This document shows, piece by piece, positions 10,549-22,800 of a stretch of 64,000 bases of DNA. The position numbers and the translations under genes are program-made. Within the stretch, counting starts at the first letter, position 1. Each line of letters begins with the position of its first letter. The DNA comes from Bidens hawaiensis (lineage: Eukaryota; Streptophyta; Magnoliopsida; Asterales; Asteraceae), in assembly GCA_021521415.1 (NCBI GenBank), contig JAIQDT010005458.1, positions 124,001 to 188,000 on the forward strand. Direction: 5' to 3'. The notes beneath the pieces were generated by a model, which saw nothing but the letters and a program-made list of their open reading frames with translations, ran no database searches and had not been told where the DNA came from.

Positions 10549-11613
10549 ATGAGCGATGGATATTATGAAGCGTTCTTTGATCAAGACGTGGAACGAGACT
10601 TGTCCAAACCCATATATTACCCCGGAAGTAGACATTACCCGATAGACGTACCTGATAGTCCACCAAAGCCAAGTGTTGAACCACCAAGACACTCCAGCTA
10701 TCATCCACCAACCATACCGATGTATCAACCATCACAAGAACCATAAAACTATCCCACTGGATATTTCCCAAATGCACACCCATCCTTTACCTTCCTTTCA
10801 AACCGACCCATAAAGGAAGAACCACGAAGCCCATCCTCCGATTGGATGCAGTGTCATTCCGACCCATGTCGATGGTTTACTGGAAGCTCCATCATGAATG
10901 AAGTCAACTCGCAACCCAACAATGACGAAGGGCCGTCCCGCAAGCCCAAAATGAGGGTAATGATGCCCTACGAAAGTTTCAAGATGCCCCAAATGGAGAA
11001 CGAAACTGCACAACCAATGGAGGAAGATGAACCAGAGGAAGAGGAGGATCCCAATGAAGAAGAAGATCCCAAAGAAGATGAGAATCCTGTGGAGGAGTCC
11101 GAGGAAGAAATGGAAGAAGAGCATCCTGAGAACTCTAACGAGATGTCAAGCTCAATGAATGGATCACTCACTTCCCGAAATCCAAGCTACGGTTCCGTCG
11201 ATCCGTATGTTCAATATCTGGAGCAACTAAGGAACCAAGCTTCGTCAAGCTTCCAGCCATTTCAAGGGAGAATTCCCTCAATTCAAGAGCAAGCCGACGA
11301 AATCCGAGAGCAGAACCAAGCTGCCAAGACCTACCTCTACCTTTCATCAGACATGGACTATGTTCCGTATCCGGAGCCGAGAAACCATTATGAGATGGTG
11401 ACACTGGGATATCGTGACCCACCTCCGCAGTACGGATACCCCAACATAGTCCCACAGTCTTATGAGGAACATCTAGATCGTACATTGCATGAGACCGACG
11501 ACTGGAGAAGGAAGGTAGATGAGGAAAAGAAGAAGAAAAAGAGCATGAGAGAGAAACTTCTTCATAAATGCAACAAACTCACGAAAGTTGTGAAGAAGTT
11601 TATGAAAGACTAA
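10549..11613 (+). pseudogene. Extra pre-gag ORF of the gypsy element, unknown function
   Basis: This sense-strand reading frame lies between the 5' LTR and gag and is in a different frame from gag-pol. It starts at an ATG giving MSDGYYEAFFDQDVERDL and runs about 355 codons to TAA at 11613 with one in-frame TAA at 10744-10746. The frame is also open upstream into the truncated LTR (from 10462), so the true start may have been lost in the deletion. Visible parts: a Pro/Tyr/His-rich N-terminal region; a strongly acidic Glu-rich stretch (around codons 160-195); a middle region with Tyr/Pro motifs (YLYLSSDMDYVPYPEP, YRDPPPQYGYPN); and a highly basic C-terminus (EEKKKKKSMREKLLHKCNK then VVKKFMKD). 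I recognise no family, zinc knuckle or protease motif. The low density of lesions suggests it was coding until recently. It could be an accessory retroelement protein, a split-off gag N-terminal domain or a captured host fragment. Confidence 0.55.
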
Positions 11614-11831
11614 AGACGGTGGTGATGTGATGTGTGTAAAATAGTTTTGTATGCTATGTGTATAAATAAAGAACGTTTGAAACGTTCTTATGTAATGATA
11701 GGACCAGCTATATATATATCGTGGGAACGATATATATATATATATATATATGAATGTGTAATAAATAAAAAGTGTGTTTAATAAAAGAAATGTTGCTAAC
11801 ATTTTCAGACTAAATTAATAAAGAAAAAGAA
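11614..11831 (+). repeat. Spacer with TA and GA microsatellites
   Basis: This non-coding spacer separates the extra ORF from gag. A (TA)n tract occupies about 11709-11750 with an imperfect inverted repeat around CGTGGGAACG. A (GA)n tract at 11872-11889, just inside gag, probably explains length change near the gag start. Confidence 0.6.
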
Positions 11832-14800
11832 AATGTCTGAACAAAGTAACAATAACGAGAATGCTCGTTAAGAGAGAGAGAGAGAGAGATAAAAGCCAAG
11901 GGGAAAGGCCCCGTGAACGAGCAAGAGGAAGAAATTCCCGAGAAATATATGAATAAAATTCAAACGATGATTAAAGATGCTGTTAGGGAAGAATCCGCGT
12001 TTAGATCTCAATCTAGACAATCCAGACATTCTCGAACTACTAATCCTTCTGTTCATCCCTCTTGAAAATCCGAAAAATCTCGTCCAAACCCGTCTCGTGT
12101 CGAAGAGAGTGTACATGAGTCTAACACCGACGGCGGAGTTAGACGTGAGTTCAAGAAACTCAAGATAAGTGGTTGTTCGTTCAAAGACTTCAGATACTAT
12201 GGACCAAAAGAGTTTCATGGTGACAAAGGGGCCATCACAACCGTGAGATGGCTCGAGGAGATGGAAACCATTGTTATAACAAGCAAGTGCTCCAAGGAGG
12301 AGAAAATTCAATACTCTGCATTAATGTTCAAGGGTGAAGCGCATGAGTGGTGGAATGCGTTACTGATGAGCAAGGGAAGAGACGTAATGTATGGCCTGAC
12401 ATGGGATGAGTTTAAGGCCATGGTGATGGGAAAGTTTTGTCCCATGCACGAAACTGACCAGATCCAAACAAAATTCCTCAATTATAAGGTTGTAGGGACA
12501 AATCTTCGGGAATACAACACTAAATTCCTTGAGTACTATCGCCTTGTTCCCCAGCTGGTCAACCCTGAGTCCAGAAAAGTCACAATATACATATGGGGAT
12601 TGTCACGGGAAATCCGCGACATGGTAAGGTCTCACTTGCCTCAAACTGCTGACTCTGCAATGGAGTTGGCTGGTTATTTGATGGGCGGCATGGTCCGTAA
12701 TAAAGAAGAGGACAAGAAGGTGCCAACAACAACGGCTGCTCAAGGAAAGACTGGAAGAGGTTCCAACTTTAGAGGAAAGGACGTAAACCGAAACAACTCT
12801 ACGCCATGCAAGACATGTAGGAGATACCACAAGGGCCGATGCAATTTCGCCCCATCTCCTAAAGTCTGTGAATCCTGTAATCGTATGGGACATGATGCTG
12901 ATAACTGTTGGAAGAAGAAAATGACTTGCTTCAATTGCAAGGAAATGGGCCATTTAAGTTTCGAGTGCCCAAAGAACAAGCTCGCTGCTGGTGGTGCGGG
13001 TGGAAGTGGTCAAAACAAGAAAGGAAACGCTCGAGTCTTCGTACTCGACATAAAAAGGGCCGATGACGTGCCAGAAACCATAACCGGTACGTTTCTAGTC
13101 AACGACACCTATCTTAGAGTTTTGTTTGATTCAGGTGCAAATTTGAGTTTTATAGATTATAGTTTCTGTAGTCTATTAAACGAACCATTAACAAAATTAG
13201 ATAAAACTCTAAGCGTCGAGACTGCTAGCGGTGAAATCGTTAAGATCTCTGAAGCCCTTGAAAATGGAAAAATCCTTCTAGCTGGTTATTTGTTACCTAT
13301 CTGTTTATTGCCCATGAGTCTGGCTGGTTTTGATATTGTACTTGGTATGGATTGGTTATCCGATAACCATGCCCGTATCATCTGCAATAGCAAAACTGTT
13401 GAACTTCAAGCCCCCGATAAACGAACGATTCGAATTGAAGGGGACAAAGACGTTGGCCAAGTTAGCATAATCTCCATGATTGGGGCTAATAAATGTTTAA
13501 ATCAAGGATGTCTCGCATTCATGGCCTACGCCACTAAAGAGTCTAAGCCAAAAGAAATAAAAGACGTTGCAATGGTTTCTGACTTTTCTGACGTCTTTCC
13601 TGATGAACTCCCTGGTATTCCTCCCGATCGCGAAGTAGAATTTAGGACTGATCTGGTTCCCGGTACTGCTCCAATCGCGAAAGCTCCGTATCGCTTAGCG
13701 CCAACCGAAATAAAGGAGTTGAAGAAACAACTCGATGAACTTCTTGAAAAAGGTTTCATTCGACCGAGTTCTTCACCTTGGGAAGCACCAATTCTATTCG
13801 TCAAGAAGGATGATTCCATGAGAATGTGTATCGACTATTGTGAGTTGAACAAAGTCACAATCAAAAACCGATATCCAATCCCTCGTATTGATGATCTTTT
13901 CGACCAACTTCAAGGTGCTAGCTTCTTTTCAAAAATCGATCTTCATTCTGGCTATCACCAACTTAAAGTCCAATCCGAAGACATTCCAAAGACTGCTTTC
14001 CGAACAAGGTATGGACATTATGAGTTCACGGTTATGCCGTTTGGACTTACTAATGCTCCGGCCGCATTCATGGATATGATGAACCGTATTTGCAAGCCTT
14101 ACTTGGATAAATTCGTTATCGTATTCATTGACGACATACTTATTTATTCAAAGTCAAAGGCCGATCATGAAATTCATCTTCGAACGTTATTTGAAATTCT
14201 AAGAACCGAGAAGTTGTACGCCAAGTTCTCAAAGTGCGAGTTCTGGTTGCACAAAGTGAAATTTCTTGGTCATATCATCAACGTAAACGGTATTCAAGTG
14301 GACCCCGCTAAGATTGAAGCTATCTCTAAGTGGGAAGTTCCGAAGTCGCCAACTGAGATCCGAAGTTTCTTAGGATTGGCCGGCTACTATCGTAGGTTCA
14401 TCGAAAATTTTTCTCGTATCGCCGTTCCCCTAACTTCACTAACTCGTAAGAATATTAAGTATGAATGGGGAACGGAGCAACAAGAGGCGTTCGATATACT
14501 TAAACAGAAACTCACCCAAGCACCTATCTTGGCTTTGCCAGAAGGTACTGAGGATTTTGTGGTATTTAGTGACGCGTCTCATTCGGGTTTGGGATGCGTA
14601 CTAATGCAACGCAAGAAGGTAATCGCTTACGCATCTCGTCAGCTCAAAGTACACGAAAAGAATTATACGACTCATGATCTAGAATTAGGTGCCATAATCT
14701 TTGCGCTTAAGATATAGAGGCACTATCTCTATGGAGCAAGATTTACCGTGTACACCGATCATAAGAGCTTAAAACATATTTTCGATCAAAAAGAGCTCAA

Positions 14801-16384
14801 CATGCGCCAATGGCAATGGATGGAAACGCTCAACGACTATGATTGCGAGATTGTCTATCATGAAGGCAAGGCCAACGTTGTGGCCGATGCCTTAAGTCGT
14901 AAAGAGCACGAGAAACCAAAAAGAGTTCGAGCGCTACATCTAGAGCTTCAAATTGACCTTTTCGAACAAATCAAATCTGCTCAAACTCAAGCGATAAAAG
15001 AAAACCAAATCTCCGATGAAAAACGCAATGGCACCATTGAATCGTTAGTCAAGGGTGACGACGGTATCCTTAGACTCAGCAACAGGATTTGGGTACCAAT
15101 CATTGGAGGTTTATGTGAGAGAATCTTGAATGAAGCTCACAAATCGAAATACATGATGCATCCCGGAAGTGATAAAATGTACCACAATCTGAAAGCGAAT
15201 TATTTGTGGAATGGAATGAAAAGGGATGTCGCTTCGCATGTTGCGAAATGTTTGACTTGTTTGAAAGTCAAGGCTGAACACCAAAGGCTTTCGGGATTGC
15301 TATAGCAACCTGAACTTCCCGTATGGAAGTGGGAGTTGATTACTATGGATTTTATTACCAAACTCCCGAAGACGACTCGACAACACAATGCAATATGGGT
15401 AATTGTGGATCGATTGACAAAATCCGCACACTTTATACCCATCAATGAGTCGTATTCCATGGATAGATTAGCGCGTATCTATGTAAACACCATTGTTGCT
15501 TTGCATGGGGTACCGCTGTCTATAATATCTGATCGAGACAGTCGTTTTACGTCTCATTTCTGGACAAGCTTCCAACAAGCTCTCGGTACAAAGTTAAACC
15601 TTAGCACTGCTTATCATCCACAAACCGATGGGCAAAGTGAAAGGACGATTCAAACGTCGGAAGATATGCTCCGCGCTTGTGTGATCGATCTAGGTGGAAG
15701 TTGGGATGACCATTTACCTCTAATGGAATTATCGTATAATAATAGTTATCACGCAAGTATTCAAACCGCACCGTTCGAGGCGTTGTATGGAAGAAAGTGT
15801 AGAACGCCCGTGTGTTGGTCTGAAACCGGAGACAATCAGTTATCTGGACCCGAAATAGTCCAAGAAACCACCTAAAAAGTTATTCAAATCCGAGAACAAC
15901 TTAAGACGGCACGTGATCGCCAAAAGAGTTACGCCGATGTCCGTCGTAAGTCGTTAGAGTTCAATGTCGTCGACAAAGTGTTATTGAAAGTCTCGCCTAG
16001 GAAAGACGTTGTTCGCTTCGGTAAGAAAGGAAAATTGAGTCCTCGATTCGTTGGACCTTTTGAGGTACTCGACGAATCGGCACTGTTGCATACCGGTTGC
16101 GACTGCCTGAGGAAATGCAAGGGATACACGATGTATTCCATGTTTCGAATCTGCGTAAGTGTTTGACCGATGAATCGTTGGCTATGCCATTAAAAGATGT
16201 TGAAATAAATGAGAACTTAAAATTCGTAGAACGTCCAATTCAAATTGAAGATTCGAAAACAAAGAAGTTAAAGAAAAGAAAATTGAAAATAGTGAAAGTA
16301 AAATGGGACTCGCGTAGAGGGCCCGAATATACTTGGGAACTCGAATCGAAAATGAGAAGAAAATACCCCCATTTGTTCTTGTAA
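11832..16384 (+). pseudogene. Gag-pol polyprotein of the Tekay-like element, disrupted
   Basis: One continuous frame starts at ATG 11832 (MSEQSNNNENAR). Gag core: [10 protein letters not shown] to about 12720. Then three zinc knuckles ([40 protein letters not shown]). Protease: FDSGANLSF and VLGMDWL. Reverse transcriptase: [14 protein letters not shown]. RNase [13 protein letters not shown] and [11 protein letters not shown]. Integrase: zinc-binding [11 protein letters not shown]...CLTCLKVK and DDE residues in [14 protein letters not shown] and GQSERTIQ. The chromodomain-like end is VKWDSRRGPEYTW. Lesions: in-frame stops at 11868 (TAA), 12063 (TGA), 14715 (TAG), 15303 (TAG) and 15873 (TAA), and a frameshift near 16075 that moves the last 100 codons to another frame. 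Catalytic residues survive, but no full polyprotein can be made. Family assignment is firm; lineage (Tekay/Del) is inferred. Confidence 0.9.
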
Positions 16385-16412
16385 AATCAATCTCGAGGAC
16401 GAGATTTGTTTC

Positions 16413-16425
16413 AAGGTGGGGAGGA
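16413..16425 (+). other. Polypurine tract of the Tekay-like element
   Basis: AAGGTGGGGAGGA immediately precedes the TGTAAC start of the 3' LTR, as expected for the plus-strand primer. Confidence 0.75.
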
Positions 16426-16607
16426 TGTAACAACGTGAAAATTTCGAGTTCAAAGTATCAACTTTCCAAAGTCTAGGGACTAAAATTGCCAAATTCCAAA
16501 CCCCAGGGTTTAAATTGAAAATTCTGATTTCCTGACCCATAGCGCTACGCGATGAGTCAGAGGAGATCCCCATTGCGTACCGCGATGGGGTACCTGACAC
16601 ATATTGA

Positions 16608-16690
16608 CACGTGTGCCACGTGGCACTGGTTATCGCCACGTGTCACCACTGCTGCCACGTGGAGCGGTGCCTGCCACGTGTCGACACGTG
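16608..16690 (+). promoter_or_regulatory. Array of six CACGTG (G-box) sites in the LTR U3
   Basis: CACGTG occurs at 16608, 16617, 16637, 16656, 16675 and 16685, mostly within GCCACGTGG/GACACGTGT contexts. Plant bZIP and bHLH factors (ABA, light, stress responses) bind G-boxes, and the array lies 100-180 bases upstream of the TATA box at 16788. Use as an enhancer is inferred. Confidence 0.6.
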
Positions 16691-16787
16691 GCAGGTATAC
16701 GCAGTGAGTCAGCAGACCTATATCGCAATACGCGATAGGTCTGCTCAGGGACCCATCGCGTATCGCGATGGGGACCAATTTTATGTC

Positions 16788-16795
16788 TATAAATA
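16788..16795 (+). promoter_or_regulatory. TATA box of the 3' LTR
   Basis: TATAAATA in the context TGTCTATAAATAGCAAGG, identical in the 5' LTR (10172-10179). Transcription should start about 30 bases downstream, at the start of R. Confidence 0.6.
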
Positions 16796-18357
16796 GCAAG
16801 GTCCGGGTTTCATTCTTGGCATCCCACAACTCAGCTCTCTTACCTCTCTCTAACATCTCTCTAAGTTTTATAATCCCGACCCTCGATTTGCCTCGATAAG
16901 CGTGCCACGATCTCTCGTTTGTGTACAACGTTTCCTTGAAGTTTATACCACCCTCCACCCACACTCAATCAAGAAGGTGTTGTGATAATGGTGAGGAGTC
17001 TCAAAAGTCGTATCCTCAAGTATTGAAGATTTGGCGTTTCTTGATTTACGTGTCGAGAAAAGTGAAGCGGAGTCGGAGTGCTGCTCGAGTCCCTAGGATT
17101 TCTATACGCCATTAAGGTTAGGCGTAATGATGAATTCAATATAATTAAATATTATATTAAAGGCTTAAGCCTTAAGTCGAGATTATACTCGATACCTCGA
17201 TAAAGAAAAGAAAGATAACATAACAAAGAAATGAATAAAAGAATGAATATTGAATATTGTGATAACATATATATGTGTGTGTAAGTATATATGTATATAT
17301 TCTTTGTTATGAAAATATTATTTAATGAATAAAGAGTATTCTTAAATAATAAAAGAAAATGATTACGTTTATTGGAGAAGAAGAAACGTCGGGTTTTGAA
17401 TATAAACTAAAGGTTTATAATTTACTTTTAAACTAAAGGTTTTCAAGTAAATAAGAATTGAACTAAAGGTTCAATCGAGGATTGAGATATAAGACTAAAG
17501 GTCTTAAGCCGGATCGTGTATCCGACTAACAAATATTTATACTCGTAACTATAGGTTCGGAAGGGAAAGACCCTTGGACGGTGAGTGAAGCCGATCCTAA
17601 AGAGATAAGGTGAATACGCCCCCGAACTTTTACTTATTTAAAAAAATGAGTCAACTTGTTTTGTGAAATTGTTTACAAGGAACTATGTGTTCCTAAAACC
17701 GTTATAAATAAAGGGTATGAACCTAGCCCTCAGGCTGTGGTATACATATGTCTGGATCCTTACATAGGTGGTACTATGCGATGTATGGGCATGATCTCAC
17801 CACCCTTGGTCGTAAGACGCTCTCTTGAAGGGAGTACGACCGTTGTGTATATTTACGGGTACTTAACTAAGTCGAACGCTGCGGTGTTTGCTGAGGTAAC
17901 CTAGCGTAGAGGCTCATATTTATAATGTGTTATTTGACTTTGTTATTCCTAAGCCACGTTGGGCCGAGGAAGGCGTAGTCTCGAGGGGTAATAAAGTAAA
18001 AGAAATATTTTTGCGTCAGCGTGTTCACCAGCATTCGTTGCTGACGTATTTTATTACATTTTGCAGGTGAACAAGGTTAGAGCTTGGAAATGACGAAGTA
18101 CTAATATCCGATGGCTCGGATCCATTTTGTATAATTTTAATATGGTGGTTTGTAAACCTAAACAAGTAAACTTTTGTTAACAACTTTAAACGGGTATTTT
18201 ATAATTCCCGTCTTTTGATTGTATATATAAATTACACTTTCGATCCTTAAAGTTTTATAAAATCTTCCGCAAAATAACGCAATTCTGAATTATTTACAAA
18301 CACGATATCAACTTATGGGTCGCACTCCTAGGCCCTAGATAGGGGTGTGACACCAAC

Positions 18358-19689
18358 GACCTGTCTCGATAAGCGTGTCGACAAGTTTTGAAGATTAGTG
18401 TGCCTCGATTTGCGTGCCAAGAGGGTATTGATCAAGAAGTTTGAGAAACGAAGCGACGTTGAAGTGCTGCCCAAGTTCCTAGGGTTTATAAGCCAACAAA
18501 GGTAGGCATAATTCCCAAATAAAATAATAATAAAATAATAAAGGCTTAAAACCCTAAGTCGAGGATATACTCGATACCTCGAGCAAATGAATAAAAAAAT
18601 ATAACAAAGAAAATATAAGTAAAGAAATGTGATAAAAATGATGTCTTTGTTAATGGTAATATTATTATTTGAGTTTCTTAAATAATAAGTAAATGATTAA
18701 AGTATACTTTTCTTCAAGAAGAAGAAACGTAGTGCTAGAAAAGTAAATAAGTTAAATTAAAGATTTTTAACTTATAAAAGAAAGAAATAATATTTAAAAA
18801 AAGGTTTAAAAGAAAATATAATCTAGGTAAAGATTATACAAAAGAGACTAAAGGTCTTAAGCCGGTTTTAAGATATGGTATTAATAAAAGGTTATACTCG
18901 TATTATAGGTCCGATATAACAAGGAAGAACCGATCAGTGTATTGAAGCTGATCTTTTCAAAGAAAGGTGAATACGCCCAAATTTATAAACTTGTTTAATC
19001 GAGTCAAATTGATGAAATGAATTACATGAGATTACGTATCTCTAAAACATTATAAACAAAAGTAATCGCTAGCCCTTAGGCTGTCGTGTACGTTTGTTTG
19101 GATCCTTACGTATGTGGTAAAAAGTCGGTGGGCACACCGCGCCACACTTGGTTATGAGCCTCCGCCACGATGGGCCGGACCTAAGTTACGTCTGAGTGAG
19201 GGTAATCATGTGTATACTGATGGTATCTAAGTAATATCGAACGAAGCGGTGTTTGCTGAGTGGTTTGTGTAGAACTTAAGTTTATAATTGTGTTTTGTTT
19301 TTAAAACTTGATTATTCCTAAGCCACGATGGTCCGGTCCTAAGTTATGTCTCGAGGGGTAATCAAGTAAAGAAAATATTTTATGCGTCAGCTTATTCACC
19401 AGCATGTGTTGCTGACGTATTTTCTAAACATTTTACAGGTAAAGAAGATTAGCCGCTTGGAAAGGACGAAGTAAAGTAGGCGATCTTATGGCTCAGATCA
19501 TTTTGTTAATATTAAACTTAAAATGGTGGTTTTGTATAAACAAGTAATATTTGTAAATACTAAATGGGTATTTTATAATATTTTAATCCACGCAAACATA
19601 TTTTCCGCTTTAATCCGCTAACCCTGATTTATTTACAGATGTGGTACAATCTGTTGGTCGCACCTCAGGTCTAAGATGGGGATGCGACA
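18358..19689 (+). repeat. Solo LTR, right part
   Basis: Continuation of the LTR interrupted at 9828. It aligns loosely with positions 16880 onward of the inserted element's 3' LTR and ends ATGCGACA at 19689. Joined to 9302-9828 it gives about 1.86 kb, close to the 1.93 kb of the younger LTR. It is followed by GTTTA, the probable target duplication. Confidence 0.7.
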
Positions 19690-19880
19690 GTTTAGATTAT
19701 TAGAAGAATGAACAATTAAATTTTAATATTTGGTGTTATTTGTATGAACAAGATGTGTTACTTTTGGTGATTGAATGAAATTAATGAGTTGTTTAAATAT
19801 TGTCACTTTAATAGTGTCTTGTGTTCTTGGCAATCCATTGCACCCCGGCATGTTCTGCCGCATTTGGTCGGGGTGTGACA
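19690..19880. repeat. Right end of the old LTR-like sequence
   Basis: It ends GGTCGGGGTGTGACA, the inverted counterpart of TGTCACACCCC at 6328. Inward of these ends the two sides also share AAGACACTA-type and CATTAATTTCATTCAAT-type words when one is reverse-complemented. Confidence 0.35.
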
Positions 19881-22800
19881 TTATCTATGGCTACTAAGAT
19901 GGCGTATGATCATACTTAATGAGATAAACTAGATGGACCTCTTCGAATACGATTAAATAAAAAGATAAAGCAATTGCATATAACATCAAATTGCATGCAA
20001 CACAATAAAGCAAATAATGATTCATGATTTGAGATTTGATATGAAAAAACATTTAAATTGGTACGCATAAAGCCCCCAAAAGTGAAAATGAAGATAGTGA
20101 TTAACCCACCTTAATGAATAGGCGAGATAAATAATAAAATAAAAAAATAAACGATTCCCAAGAATTTAGCGCGCCAATTGATCCGACATTAACAAACTTG
20201 AAACTTTGAGATGGTGAAATAAAATTGAAAACGAGAACATGGCCACTGGAACTAGGTAAAACGAATCTATAAAACTCAAGATATGAAATATTTAATGTTT
20301 AAGCGAGCCGGTACTATTTAGAATCCGAACTTCGAATCTGGAATCGGGTTCCCGTCAATAAACTCAAAATGTCAAGACAAACATAAAAGTCTTCTGATCT
20401 AAAATCTAATATTGACAAGAAGCAATAGTAATCGATTAAACACAGGAATTGGCTTTTATAAGCCTAAACGGGTCAAGATCAAATTGACCCATGAAACTCT
20501 CTCAATCACTGAAATTGATTGAACGCTTTTGAATGAACAAAAACACACAAAATCACATAATACAACTTACCCGAATGATGGTTAGAATGATGAGAAAAAT
20601 CGAGTCAAAGACTTTTGAAGCACCAAAGTCAAATCGGGAATAAGGTCTTGAAGAGGAAACTGAGCTAGCATCAAGAGAATACCATGACCGAATTTTTTAG
20701 AGGTGGAGGCTGAGTTTAATCACTAAATATTCTTGACAACAAATTGTTTAATTGCTAAAATACAGTAATAAAATTAAATACAATAATAGCTAACCGTTAA
20801 CCGGTGATTCATAAAACTCTCCTACCATTCTTGACAACAAAGTGTTTAATCACCTATTCGCAGTTTATATTTTCCAAATATCCAATCGTTCGACCAACTA
20901 TAAAATAAAATAATCAAATAGTTAAAACTTAATATCATACCCTGATGAGTCACTGAGTTGGTATGGCGGTGGCAATGTTCTGTTTGGTGGTGGCGACAAT
21001 GGTGGACTGCTGGAGATGGTGGTGACTGGTGGCAACAAACTAAAGAATGAGTGTTGAAACTTGAAATGGGGAACGAGAACGACGAAGCGTCGTCATATGC
21101 CTTATTTTGATCGACGTTTTCTTTTATTTTTTTAACGGATTATTAATTATTATTTTTTATTGATTTTGTCATTTTGGTTTGAGCGCAATAACCTAAATTT
21201 TAACCAATGGATTTAGAATAAAATTTTGTTTGGGTCCAATAAGTTTATGAGGGATCAAAATTCAATACATAAGAATTATTTATTTAAATACATGTAGAAA
21301 TATATATATATATAAATTTTTTGCCCCCCGAAAAAAACGTGCCCCTGCGGCTCGCACACCTTCAAGGCCGGTGTTGTCCCGCAGTACACATACTATTCCA
21401 GTTGTTTTACCCTGGGAGACATATAGACTCTTTAGTAGAGACCCGAAATATGTTTTAAGAGAAACCTATTGAATTTATGTCTCAACCAACACTCAATATA
21501 TTATTTTTTGTTCATTTTTTGTTTTTGTTGCAGTCAACGGAGTTGGATCAAGAATAAGAATCTATAGTCACAATCCTTTCGTAATAGATGATTGTTACAC
21601 ACAACAAGGAAAACAAAGACGAAGATGAAGTTACTAAACGAGTGGATGAATCGAGTCAAGAGTTTCTGTTGAAGATTTCACAAAAGATATCGGCTTGAAG
21701 CTTTATATTTATATCAATTGTAAATAATATTTTCCCCATTTGGTTTTGTACGTATATGGTATTGTACTATGGTATTTCCCTTGTATAACGAGAGACTCGT
21801 TATAATTATTCTATTATTATTTTTTAATAAAATGGAACCCGTGTCTTACATTAAACAAACAAATGAACATGAATTAAACTTTTATGTTTATTTAATTAAG
21901 CGAACGAACATGAACACTCGTTTTGTTTGTTCATTTATGTACGTGAACTATTCGTTTAGACTTTAAACTAACGAAAATAAACAAACATGAACATGCTTGT
22001 TTTGTAAACGAACGAACATAAACACAAATATTCGTCGGATTAAGTGTTCACGTTAATTTTAAGGTTCATAAACGAACACAAGCATGCTCATGTTCATGTT
22101 TGTTTAGCTCGTTTCATATGCATTTGTTTTTATCTTAGTTTCATTTTTCTTCTAATTTTGTTTAGTTGTTTCGGTAGTTTCTTTTTCCTAAAAATATGGT
22201 AGGTAGGTTTTTTTTTCCGTTTTTTCATTTCACTCTATGTAATCAATTCAATGATTGAAAATTGGGTAGTGAGCTTATGAATAAAGATCATGATTGTTAA
22301 TTTTTCTTGATGGATTTTGTGTTAAAGTTGATTCGTCCACTCTAGCTCAACCACAACGCATTGGGTAGTGTTCTTAGACAAGATTTCTTAGCCTGGAGTG
22401 GTGAATTTGTATATTTAATTAAAGATAACAACCCAATTGTTTGTTTTGGTGGTCCGAAACGAACCATTGATCTTTCCATTTCTACCCATTTAGTTTAATT
22501 ACAGTATTTATGTGTCACGTACTCTAATTTCACATCATCATATCTCAGTATCATTATCTACGTAATTCAAGGTGATCATTATACCTCAAAGATCATTAAG
22601 AACGACACGGCCACATATCAAGCCTACACACGTCTACAAGAGGCACACACTTGTATACGAATACACGACCATATATCTAAGTTATATCTATATGCTCGTA
22701 TAGCAGTTATAATGACTGATGTGACAAGAGAATGGGGTGCCTTCACTAAACACCTCTAAAAAAGGTGTTCCTGTATAGCATCATGGATTAGTTATATGCA

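Larger units (their letters stand above)
9829..18352 (+). mobile_element. Ty3/gypsy chromovirus-like (Tekay/Del-type) retrotransposon, nested
   Basis: The element runs from TGTAAC at 9829 to GTGACA at 18352 and is flanked by the direct 5-mer CCAAC at 9824-9828 and 18353-18357. Order: truncated 5' LTR, extra ORF, gag-pol, polypurine tract (AAGGTGGGGAGGA ending 16425), full 3' LTR. The gene order PR-RT-RH-INT with a chromodomain-like C-terminus places it among chromoviruses, probably Tekay/Del. The primer-binding site is missing because the 3' two thirds of the 5' LTR and the leader are deleted. By hand count the shared 670 bases of the two LTRs differ at about 13 sites (about 2%), mostly CpG-type transitions, plus one 19-bp indel, so the insertion is fairly young. 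Confidence 0.85.
16426..18352 (+). repeat. 3' LTR, full length (1.93 kb)
   Basis: TG...CA ends, polypurine tract on the left, target duplication on the right. The first 690 bases match the truncated 5' LTR; the rest has no second copy within the element but aligns loosely with the right part of the older solo LTR (shared TCGAGATTATACTCGATACC-type segment and GTGACA end). The first 370 bases hold the CACGTG array and CGCGATA-type palindromes. The 3' two thirds are AT-rich. Short open frames inside are not credible genes. Confidence 0.85.

Noticed and set aside
10798..11171. Minus-strand frames of 67-108 codons
   Set aside because: They are antisense to the Glu-rich part of the extra pre-gag ORF and consist of Ser/Phe runs.
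17656..17904. An 82-codon plus-strand frame
   Set aside because: It lies wholly inside the 3' LTR of the Tekay-like element and shows no domain.
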